From: F23-D06 sp045130275
GTDB lineage: Bacteria > Bacteroidota > Bacteroidia > Bacteroidales > WCHB1-69
Reading direction: 5' to 3'
DNA: 62,257 bases
NCBI GenBank assembly: GCA_045130275.1
Contig: JBGUPL010000065.1
Location: forward strand, 1-62,257
Under the pieces are notes generated by a model. It was not told where the DNA came from and did no database searches. It worked only from the letters and a program-made list of their open reading frames with translations. The position numbers and the translations under genes are program-made. Below, piece by piece: positions 25,166-32,067 of this stretch; position 1 is the stretch's first letter; the number at the start of each line of letters is the position of its first letter.

Positions 25166-27193
25166 TTTGTACTTTTCCGCCTCCGCCTCATCCCCCTTGT
25201 CCTTATACATATAATGCAAGTTCAGCTTGATATTGTCGTTGTCGGGGGAGAGCTCCAGGGCGTGCAGCAGGCAGCGCTCGGCGTTGGTGAAGTCGCGTTT
25301 GATGGCATAAGCGATGCCCATGTTCTCCCAGGCGCTGGAGAAATCGGGGTGCTCGGCGACAATTCCCTCGAAAACCTTGATGGCATCGTCCAAACGCCCG
25401 TATCCTCTTCCCAACACATTGCCTTTCACGTTTTGGGCGACAATGTTGTCCGGGTCTTTTTCCAAAATCTTGTTGACTTCGCGCCAAGCGTCATCCACCT
25501 TGCCCTCGTTGAGGAGTTTGTTCACGGGGTCGAGCTCATTGGCTTTCTGCTTGTTGGTCGCTTGGTTCAACAGATTCTGTCCTTGCAGGTTCTCGGGGTC
25601 GATGAGGATGGCGTTGCGGGCAGCCTGGTAAGACAGATCAGGGTTGTCGTCCAAATAAGCTAACTCGCTTAGCAGCAGGTAGGCGTTCAATGCATGGTCG
25701 TCGAGTTGCAGGGCTTTCTCAAGGTAGCGGTAAGCATCGCGCTTGTCACGTTCCTTGTGACTCTTTTTCCAAATTTGCAGACAGCTGCCGCCTGCCGAGA
25801 TGTTGCATTTGATGCTGTTGTCGGAAGTTTTCACGTCCGTCAGGAAAAGCGTGAAATCGTCTTTCCACGTGAAGTTGCGCGTGAATGTCTTGATGCCGAA
25901 CAGCAGGCTGATCACCGCAGTGATCCCGACCGCTGTCTTCTGCAGCACGGGGATGGTGGATGTTGCCAGCAGATAGAGCCACCAGCCGACAATCAGTGTG
26001 AAACCGACGGAAGACATGAAGACGAACCGCTCGTTCATGAAGGTGCCCACGTTGAACAGCAGGTTGGAGACGATGGAGAAGGTGATGATGAAATAGAGGA
26101 TGCCGAACGCCGGCACGGCTTTCTTTTTCAGCTTCCAGATGGCATAGCCCACCAATGCAATACAGCCGGCTAAAATCACCCAAACTAATGGGTTGCTGAA
26201 GTCGGTGATGGCGATCTGGTGTGGGTAGTAGTCGTGGGTGAGTGGGTGCGGGAAGAAGAGCAACTTGAGGTAGATGCCCCAGGTGATCAACACGGTGGCA
26301 ATCTGTTGCGCCCGCGTGGAATGGACGTAGGGGTTGTTGAGGATGTTGCTGGTCATGTCGGGCTGCATCATACTGCCCAACGCTTTGTAACGAGCCCAAA
26401 GGAAAAAGACGGTGCCGATTACCAAAGGTATCAGGGTGATGAAGTAGTCGGCGGTGCGTTTTTTGTCGCTATTCAGGAAGTAAAGAGCTAATGGAGTGAC
26501 GGCCAGGAAAGTGATTGTGTTTTCTTTCGAGAATATGCCGAAAGTGAATGCTAACAAACTGACAATCAACCAATACCATTTTCTGGTGTCAACATATTTC
26601 AGCGAACACCACAGCGCGGCGAAAGCCCCGAGCATGGCGAAAATCTCATCGCGACCCTTTACGTTGGCCACCACCTCGGTGTGGATCGGGTGGAGTGCGA
26701 AAAGCAGCGTGGCAAGAAACGGAAGCGACTGGAACCACTTTTTCCCTTCGTGCTGCGGGAATATCCGTGCCAGCACCTCGTAAATCAGCAGGCACAGCAG
26801 GATGTAGTACAGCAAGTTCATCAGATGGTTGACAAATGGCAGGGGAGTCTCGTAGAAGTAGTCTTCGTTTTTCGCGTTGTGCAGGTTGTAGTAGTCATCG
26901 AGGTCGCCGATTTTCTCTTTGATCTTTTTCCCGAACAGCTGACACTCAATCATATAGGTTAACTGTGACATGGGACGGTAACGGCCGCCCGCCACGATGG
27001 AATGGTTGGAACCGAAATAGCCGGTGAATGTGTCCTCGGAGAAGATGGACTTCACAGAGTCCCATCCGCCCTGGAGGGTGTATTTGCTCTCCAGAATGAC
27101 CATTCGGTCGTCCAGGGCATAGTGCAGGGTGAGGGTGTTGGCGTAGCACAGGATGGCCAGCACGGTGATGATGAGGCGATGGGTTCTCTTCAT
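25163..27193 (-). CDS. TMTC-like membrane protein with C-terminal TPR repeats
   Basis: 676 residues. About ten membrane helices (1-450) are followed by TPR repeats (about 470-670, e.g. ERDKRDAYRYLEKALQLDDHALNAYLLLSELAY and FSSAWENMGIAYAIKRDFTNAERCLLHALELSPDN). The loop motif LFALHPIHTEVVANVKGRDEIFA is characteristic of TMTC proteins, GT-C-fold O-mannosyltransferases in animals with bacterial relatives. The predicted role is sugar transfer from a lipid-linked donor to exported proteins, unproven here. It follows kdsA directly on the same strand. Confidence 0.8.
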   Translation of the reverse strand: MKRTHRLIITVLAILCYANTLTLHYALDDRMVILESKYTLQGGWDSVKSIFSEDTFTGYFGSNHSIVAGGRYRPMSQLTYMIECQLFGKKIKEKIGDLDDYYNLHNAKNEDYFYETPLPFVNHLMNLLYYILLCLLIYEVLARIFPQHEGKKWFQSLPFLATLLFALHPIHTEVVANVKGRDEIFAMLGAFAALWCSLKYVDTRKWYWLIVSLLAFTFGIFSKENTITFLAVTPLALYFLNSDKKRTADYFITLIPLVIGTVFFLWARYKALGSMMQPDMTSNILNNPYVHSTRAQQIATVLITWGIYLKLLFFPHPLTHDYYPHQIAITDFSNPLVWVILAGCIALVGYAIWKLKKKAVPAFGILYFIITFSIVSNLLFNVGTFMNERFVFMSSVGFTLIVGWWLYLLATSTIPVLQKTAVGITAVISLLFGIKTFTRNFTWKDDFTLFLTDVKTSDNSIKCNISAGGSCLQIWKKSHKERDKRDAYRYLEKALQLDDHALNAYLLLSELAYLDDNPDLSYQAARNAILIDPENLQGQNLLNQATNKQKANELDPVNKLLNEGKVDDAWREVNKILEKDPDNIVAQNVKGNVLGRGYGRLDDAIKVFEGIVAEHPDFSSAWENMGIAYAIKRDFTNAERCLLHALELSPDNDNIKLNLHYMYKDKGDEAEAEKYK

Positions 27194-27194
27194 T

Positions 27195-27225
27195 CGGTTT
27201 AGAGTTTAGGGTTTATGGTTTAAGG
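27195..27225. repeat. GGTTTAG/AGTTTAG heptamer array overlapping the kdsA 3' end
   Basis: GGTTTAG, AGTTTAG, GGTTTAT, GGTTTAA. On the minus strand it encodes the terminal Leu-Lys-Pro and stop of KdsA and fills the gap to the next ATG. Its word is inverted relative to the array at the other end of the TMTC-like gene. Confidence 0.8.
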
Positions 27226-28025
27226 GCGTGGTGTATTCGAACCAAAGTGGTCAGAAGTGGTCTGAGTTCGGAGAGCGGGAGCATATTCGCACCGTCGGAG
27301 AGGGCCTTGGAGGGCTCGGGGTGGGTCTCCATAAAGAGGCCGTCGAAGCCGACGGCGACGCCGGCTCTGGCGATGGTCTCGATCAGGTCGGGACGGCCGC
27401 CGGTGACACCGGAAGGTTGGTTGGGCTGCTGCAGCGAGTGGGTGCAGTCGAGGACCACGGGACAGCCGAACGCCTGCATGGCCTTCACGCCCCGGAAATC
27501 GACAATCAAGTCTTGGTAGCCGAAGGTGGTGCCGCGTTCGGTGAGCATCACGTTGGGGTTGCCCGCCTCGCGGACCTTCTCCACAGCGTTGCCCATGGCT
27601 TCGGGCGACATGAACTGCCCTTTCTTGATGTTGACGGCTCTGCCCGTCTTCGCCGCCGCCACCAACAATTCGGTCTGTCGGCAGAGAAAAGCCGGGATTT
27701 GCAGGATGTCAGCCACTTGTGCCGCCCAGGCGGCTTCCTCGTTGGTGTGGATGTCCGTCACGATGGGTACGTCCAACTCCTCTTTCACGGTGCGGAGCAC
27801 ACCCAAAGCCGCCTCGTCGCCGATGCCGGTAAACGACCGCAGCGACGAGCGGTTGGCTTTTCGGTAGGAGGCTTTGAAACAGAAAGGAATCTCCAACTCT
27901 TCGCACACCGCTTTGATTTCTCGGGCGATGCGCAGGGTGATTTCCTTCCCTTCCACCACACACGGACCAGCAATGAGGAAAAAATTCTTGTTCCCTCCTG
28001 ACAAAATCCTTTCAATCAATGTCAT
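27213..28025 (-). CDS. kdsA: 3-deoxy-8-phosphooctulonate (KDO-8-P) synthase
   Basis: 270 residues from the ATG at 28025; a TTG two codons upstream is not needed. Signatures are FFLIAGPCVVEG, CFKASYRKANRSS, FGYQDLIVDFRG and VVLDCTHSLQQPN. It condenses arabinose-5-phosphate with phosphoenolpyruvate to make KDO-8-phosphate for lipid A/LPS core. The final residues LKP fall in a heptamer array. It is transcribed after kamE with about 50 bp of AAGTCT repeats between, an odd metabolic pairing. Confidence 0.93.
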   Translation of the reverse strand: MTLIERILSGGNKNFFLIAGPCVVEGKEITLRIAREIKAVCEELEIPFCFKASYRKANRSSLRSFTGIGDEAALGVLRTVKEELDVPIVTDIHTNEEAAWAAQVADILQIPAFLCRQTELLVAAAKTGRAVNIKKGQFMSPEAMGNAVEKVREAGNPNVMLTERGTTFGYQDLIVDFRGVKAMQAFGCPVVLDCTHSLQQPNQPSGVTGGRPDLIETIARAGVAVGFDGLFMETHPEPSKALSDGANMLPLSELRPLLTTLVRIHHALKP

Positions 28026-28028
28026 AGC

Positions 28029-28080
28029 CAAAGTCTAAGTTCTAAGTCTAAGTCTAGGTTCTAAGTCTGAGTCAAAGTCA
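28029..28080. repeat. AAGTCT/AAGTTCT array including the kamE stop
   Basis: AAGTCTAAGTTCTAAGTCTAA-type hexamer to heptamer words; the last one, AAAGTCA, contains the kamE stop codon (TGA on minus). Confidence 0.8.
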
Positions 28081-28866
28081 CCCGTTCATCCTTCTGTCGA
28101 GTTCCTGCGCGATGTAGGAGGCCACGTCGTCGGCATAGGTGTTGGCGCCGAAACCGGCATCATAGCCGAGTTCCTTGGCGAGCTCGTGGGTGATACGCGG
28201 GCCGCCGCACACCACGATCAGCTTGTCGCGGAGTCCTTCCGCCTCGAGCATCTCGATGAGTTCGGTGAGGTTTTGGATGTGCACGTCCTTCTGGGTCACC
28301 GTCTGGGAGACCAGCAGTGCGTCGGCGTGCAGTTCCACGGCCTTGGCGATGAACTCCTCATTCGGGATCTGGCTGCCCATATTGAGGGCGTCGAACATGT
28401 CGTAGCGCTCGATGCCGTAGTGGCCGGCGTAGCCCTTCATGTTCATGATGGCGTCGATGCCCACCGTGTGCGCGTCCGTGCCCGTGCTGGCGCCCACCAC
28501 CACGATCTTGCGTCCGATGTGCTCGCGGATGAAGTCGTCCGTCTCCGGCATCGACCACACCGTGGATTCCACCTTCGGCACGTGGATGGTCGTGTAATCG
28601 ACCGTGTGCGTGCAGGCTCCGTAGCAGTTCACGAAGGTAAATCCTTCTGTGAGTTCTTTGAAATAAACGACTTGCGGGTTGTCGAAGCCCATCTTCTTCA
28701 TCAACTGCTTGGCCGCCTCCACGGCTTCGTCGCCGCAGGGCACCGGCAGCGTGAAGCTCAGCTGGGTCTTGCCGTCGTTCATCGTGTCGCCGTATGGCTT
28801 CACTTTGGTTAAATCTAATGTCTGATCAAAGTCCTTTTGATCCATTGAATATAATCCGCCGCTCAT
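28078..28866 (-). CDS. kamE: Lysine 5,6-aminomutase, beta subunit
   Basis: 262 residues. The B12-binding motif DAHTVG (D131-x-H133-x-x-G136) provides the base-off cobalt ligand. K144 in MNMKGYAG is at the number of the PLP-binding Lys144 of the characterised clostridial beta subunit. The C-terminal Rossmann half has LIVVCGGPRITHELAKELGYDAGFG. With KamD it moves the amino group of beta-lysine or D-lysine from C6 to C5 in lysine fermentation, using adenosylcobalamin and PLP. Unusually, kamD is not adjacent: a 183-codon gene and two repeat regions lie between. Confidence 0.95.
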   Translation of the reverse strand: MSGGLYSMDQKDFDQTLDLTKVKPYGDTMNDGKTQLSFTLPVPCGDEAVEAAKQLMKKMGFDNPQVVYFKELTEGFTFVNCYGACTHTVDYTTIHVPKVESTVWSMPETDDFIREHIGRKIVVVGASTGTDAHTVGIDAIMNMKGYAGHYGIERYDMFDALNMGSQIPNEEFIAKAVELHADALLVSQTVTQKDVHIQNLTELIEMLEAEGLRDKLIVVCGGPRITHELAKELGYDAGFGANTYADDVASYIAQELDRRMNG

Positions 28867-28940
28867 AATAATCGATTTTTAATTTGGTTGTTTTTTACTG
28901 TTTTACAAATTGTTCCTTTATAGGGTTTTCGTTAAAGAAA

Positions 28941-29010
28941 GTTAGCAGTTAGTAGTTAGTAGTTAGCAGTTCCTTTCCTACGATCAACTACTAACTGCTA
29001 ACTTCTAACT
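28941..29010. repeat. GTTAGCA/GTTAGTA arrays in inverted pair
   Basis: Left arm GTTAGCAGTTAGTAGTTAG (28941-28971) and right arm CAACTACTAACTGCTAAC (28985-29010) can form a long stem around a 13-nt loop. The right arm contains the stop codon and last residues of gene X. Confidence 0.85.
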
Positions 29011-29549
29011 CCAACGAAGTAGTCCTCCTTGTCGTCGAAGAGCACGTTGAAGGAGGTCATGCTGCCGTAGATTCGGGAGATGTACTGTTGGAGGTTGACT
29101 TTTTCCTCGTCGGTGAGCGAGCCGCTGCTGTTGATGTTCTGTTCGAGCACGCGCAGGCGGTCGCGCATCATGACGATCTTGTGGAAGAAGGTCTCCACCG
29201 GGATCTCCTTGGGAGCCAGATCCTTGTTGGCGGGTTGCAGCGTCATGGTGCCGCCTTGCCATTTCTTGCCCAGCTCGGCCTTGTGTTCGATGCCGTTGTA
29301 CTGGGTCAGAATTTGGGTCAACACCTGCTTGAACTCGCGGATGTTGAGTTTCGGGGTGTCGTCCTCGACGTCGTTGACCTCAATGACCTCTAACGCCACG
29401 GCCGCCTTGGAAAACTCCAGTTCGCCGCCGCGCACGAAGATGATCTTGTACGTCAACACGTTGTTCTGGCTGATGATGCCCTCGCCGTACTTCTCGTGGC
29501 TGACCCGGGTTCCAACCGGGAGGTTGTCTATATCGTAGGTTGTATCCAT
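28998..29549 (-). CDS. Unknown protein X between kamD and kamE, Tudor/CarD-like N-terminus
   Basis: 183 residues, no signal peptide, so cytoplasmic. The first 55 residues, DNLPVGTRVSHEKYGEGII then YKIIFVRGGELEFSKAAV, look like the small SH3/Tudor-like barrel at the C-terminus of UvrD/PcrA or in CarD-type proteins. The remainder is helical: FKQVLTQILTQYNGIEHKAELGKKWQGG and a charged coil around 120-165. I do not recognise the family. Its place in the aminomutase locus suggests a role in assembly, reactivation or control of KamDE, but no MutL-like reactivase motif is seen. The last residues and stop lie in a repeat. Confidence 0.75.
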   Translation of the reverse strand: MDTTYDIDNLPVGTRVSHEKYGEGIISQNNVLTYKIIFVRGGELEFSKAAVALEVIEVNDVEDDTPKLNIREFKQVLTQILTQYNGIEHKAELGKKWQGGTMTLQPANKDLAPKEIPVETFFHKIVMMRDRLRVLEQNINSSGSLTDEEKVNLQQYISRIYGSMTSFNVLFDDKEDYFVGVRS

Positions 29550-29572
29550 ATTACTTTAAGTTCTTGTGTGGC

Positions 29573-29655
29573 GCCCCACACTGCGGCTCCGCCTTGTGTG
29601 GGGTTATTAGCACTTCGTGCGTTTTGTCCCTTCGGGACTGCTTAAGGAATTATTA
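29573..29655. repeat. Hairpin-chain dispersed repeat, copy 2
   Basis: CCCCACACTGCGGCTCCGCC then TTGTGTGGGGTTATT, GCACTTCGTGC, GTCCCTTCGGGAC and CTGCTTAAGGAATTAT. Same order as 20824-20948. Consecutive small hairpins have TTCG loops; it lies in the kamD-X transcript. Confidence 0.85.
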
Positions 29656-29660
29656 TCTTT

Positions 29661-29704
29661 CATTAACTGCTAACTGCTAACTACTAACTGCTAACTAATG
29701 ATTA
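29661..29704. repeat. AACTGCT/AACTACT heptamer array reaching the kamD stop
   Basis: AACTGCT, AACTGCT, AACTACT, AACTGCT, AACTAAT, then the kamD stop codon. Confidence 0.85.
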
Positions 29705-31261
29705 CCAGCGTTCTTTCATCATCTTGATGAACGGGTTGAAGTAGTTGTCGCCTTTGGTGACCACGCCGGCGAGACCCTTGCCGCCGTCCTTCGGACGTTT
29801 CACGTCACCGAAGATACCTTTCTCCAAAGCGGAGAAGAGTCCTTCCTGGACGATCTGCTGCAACAGCTCGATGGCGTTGTTGAGGACCGTCTTGGCGCGC
29901 TCGCGGCAGATGCCGCCTTCGCGGAATTCCATCTCCTCGCCGATGCTGCGCATGTCGTTGAAGATGTAGCGGGCGTTCTCGATGGAGAGGTAGCGGTCGC
30001 TCATGAACGGCGTGTGGATGGCCTCGGTGGGCATGCCCAGCAGCTGGATACCCTGGTGCGTCCAGATGCCGATGATGTTGAAGAGGGCGTCCTGGATGTG
30101 GCCGCGGAAGATGTTGCCGGTCATGAACTTGGTCGGCGGCATGTACTTCAGCGTGGCTTTAGGGAAGATCTCGCGGGTCATCTGCGCCTGCGCGAGCTCC
30201 AACAGGAAGCCGTTCTCCAGGCCCGGATCCATCTCGAAAGCATGGCCCAAGCCCATCTGCTCTTCGGGCAGACCGGCTAACAATGCCAATTGCTCGTTGA
30301 TAAGGTCGGAGGCGAGCACGGTGTGGGCAGCTTCCACAGCGTCGGCGGTGGTGAGGTAGTTGTCCTCACCGGTGTTGATGATGACGCCGGCATAACCGTT
30401 GATGATGCGGGAGAAGTATTGGTCGATGAGGGTACGCTGCGGGTTGATGTCGCGGAAGAGGATGCCGTAGAGGGCATCGTTGAGCATCACGTCAAGACGC
30501 TCCAAAGCGCCCATGGCAGCGATTTCCGGCATGCAAAGTCCTGAGCAATAGTTGCATAAGCGAATGTAACGGCCCTGCTCTTCGCCGACCTCGTCCAAAG
30601 CCTTACGCATGATGCGGAAGTTCTCCTGCGTGGCGAAGGTGCCGCCGAAGCCTTCGGTGGTCGCGCCGTAAGGCACGTAGTCGAGCAAGCTCTGACCGGT
30701 GGTGCGGATCACGGCGATGACGTCCGCGCCCTGGCGTGCGCCGGCCTGCGCTTGGACGACATCCTCGTAGATGTTGCCCGTGGCGACGATGATGTAAAGA
30801 TACGGTTTCGGACCCTCGCCGATCGTGTTCAGGTATTCGTTACGTTTGGCCACGTTGCCCTTGATGCGGGTGAGGCATTGCTCGATGTAGGGCTGTACCG
30901 CCTTTTGGATCTCAGGCAGTGGGTGCAGCGGCAGAGAGGTCACGTTGAGTTTGCCCGAGGCGATGCTTTCCGCAATTTCCTGCGGGGTCGCGCCTGTCTC
31001 CAAAATTGCGTTGCCCATGAAGTAGAGCACGCCCTGACTGAGCACGCCGGCCTCCAGAAGCGCATCCACCACCCGGTTGGGCATGGGCACTTCGTTCTCG
31101 TCGATGCCGTCGATGCCGATAAGTCGGCAGAGCGTCCGCTCCACCGTCACAGTCGTGTAGCCGTCCACAAACTCCTGAACCTGGTCCGCAATCTGCTTGG
31201 CCAACTGTTTCGCCACAGCCACCTGATTGAAATCCAGTCCGAGTTTCGATTTTTCTGTCAT
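29702..31261 (-). CDS. kamD: Lysine 5,6-aminomutase, alpha subunit
   Basis: 519 residues from the ATG at 31261; an earlier start at 31321 is upstream of the -7 box (31311-31318). Family segments include KLGLDFNQVAVAKQLAKQIADQVQ, IIVATGNIYEDVVQAQAGARQGADVIAVIRTTGQSLLDYVPYG and RGHIQDALFNIIGIWTHQGIQLLG, covering the TIM-barrel substrate domain. With KamE it forms the B12/PLP enzyme that isomerises lysine in fermentation to acetate and butyrate. Partners kamA, kdd, kce and kal are absent from the window. Confidence 0.95.
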   Translation of the reverse strand: MTEKSKLGLDFNQVAVAKQLAKQIADQVQEFVDGYTTVTVERTLCRLIGIDGIDENEVPMPNRVVDALLEAGVLSQGVLYFMGNAILETGATPQEIAESIASGKLNVTSLPLHPLPEIQKAVQPYIEQCLTRIKGNVAKRNEYLNTIGEGPKPYLYIIVATGNIYEDVVQAQAGARQGADVIAVIRTTGQSLLDYVPYGATTEGFGGTFATQENFRIMRKALDEVGEEQGRYIRLCNYCSGLCMPEIAAMGALERLDVMLNDALYGILFRDINPQRTLIDQYFSRIINGYAGVIINTGEDNYLTTADAVEAAHTVLASDLINEQLALLAGLPEEQMGLGHAFEMDPGLENGFLLELAQAQMTREIFPKATLKYMPPTKFMTGNIFRGHIQDALFNIIGIWTHQGIQLLGMPTEAIHTPFMSDRYLSIENARYIFNDMRSIGEEMEFREGGICRERAKTVLNNAIELLQQIVQEGLFSALEKGIFGDVKRPKDGGKGLAGVVTKGDNYFNPFIKMMKERW

Positions 31262-31310
31262 ATTCGTTCCTTTTATATTAATGTATAAATTGCCTTGTTT
31301 TTCAAAACGG

Positions 31311-31318
31311 CAAAGATA
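31311..31318 (-). promoter_or_regulatory. -7 box (TATCTTTG) for kamD
   Basis: CAAAGATA on plus, 50 nt upstream of the kamD ATG. It decides the kamD start. I see no cobalamin riboswitch in the short leader. Confidence 0.65.
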
Positions 31319-31386
31319 CATTTTTTTTAGTTATGCTGTTCCCCGCATTGGAGTAGTTGACAGTGGCCTTGAAATCCAAAAAATCG

Positions 31387-31394
31387 TATTTTTG
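31387..31394 (+). promoter_or_regulatory. -7 box (TATTTTTG) for the beta-barrel gene
   Basis: 29 nt upstream of the ATG at 31423; divergent from the kamD promoter about 70 bp away. Confidence 0.6.
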
Positions 31395-31422
31395 CGCTCG
31401 TAGTTCTACGATATTGTTTATT

Positions 31423-32067
31423 ATGAAAAAGATAGCCTCACTTCTTGTCCTTTTAGCTGTTCTGATGTCGGCGTTCGCGCAGGAAAAACCCGAATTGAAC
31501 CGTTTTTACGGCGGCGTCCGCGTGGGATTCACCGCTTCCCAGATCTCGGGAGATGATCTTTCCGGATTCCACAAAGTAGGCGCTTCCGCTGGCCTGTTTG
31601 TGAATCACGCCGTCATCCCGTCCGGTCGGTTGAAACTGCAGCTGGAGCTTGATTTCACGATGAAAGGCAGTCATACCTACACCCCCAAGAATCAAATTTC
31701 GGACAATTTCTATTCGTTGACGCTTGGTTATGTGGAAATGCCGCTGATGGTGGTTTGGACAGCCGGGAAATGGCTCCTTTGGGGGCAACCATTTGAATTT
31801 GAACTGGAACTGGGACCCGTGTTCGGGGTGAACGTGCTGCAACGGGAACGCGAAGCCAACGGCATCATCGTGGGACGCCCTCCGTTCCGCCGTTTTGAAT
31901 TCTCCGGGCTTGCGGGGATTTCACTAAAGGTGGCTGAACATCACAGCGTGAACTTCCGCTACGGTAACTCTTTCGTGCCCGTGCGGCTCCCAACATGGGT
32001 CTATGGACGCTTGGTCAATAAACAGCTAAATTCTTTGTTGATAATTAGTTACTGCTACCAATTTTAA
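31423..32067 (+). CDS. PorT-like outer-membrane beta-barrel protein
   Basis: 214 residues from the ATG at 31423, with signal peptide MKKIASLLVLLAVLMSAFAQ. The body is an 8-strand-type barrel: FYGGVRVGFTASQISGDDLSGF, LKLQLELDFTMKGSHTY, FEFELELGPVFGVNV, and an aromatic C-terminal residue (CYQF) as expected for barrel assembly. It fits the PF13568-type family often named PorT; whether it is the T9SS component PorT or a paralogue cannot be told. Its 3' end overlaps the 3' end of the convergent Ig-like lipoprotein gene by 23 bp. Confidence 0.85.
   Translation: MKKIASLLVLLAVLMSAFAQEKPELNRFYGGVRVGFTASQISGDDLSGFHKVGASAGLFVNHAVIPSGRLKLQLELDFTMKGSHTYTPKNQISDNFYSLTLGYVEMPLMVVWTAGKWLLWGQPFEFELELGPVFGVNVLQREREANGIIVGRPPFRRFEFSGLAGISLKVAEHHSVNFRYGNSFVPVRLPTWVYGRLVNKQLNSLLIISYCYQF

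Noticed and set aside
28023..28031. TTG start for kdsA two codons upstream of the ATG
   Set aside because: The ATG at 28025 gives the usual KdsA N-terminus and the TTG lies in the repeat.
31262..31320. Cobalamin riboswitch ahead of kamD
   Set aside because: The leader from the -7 box to the ATG is only about 45 nt, too short for a B12 riboswitch, and no B12-box-like sequence is seen.
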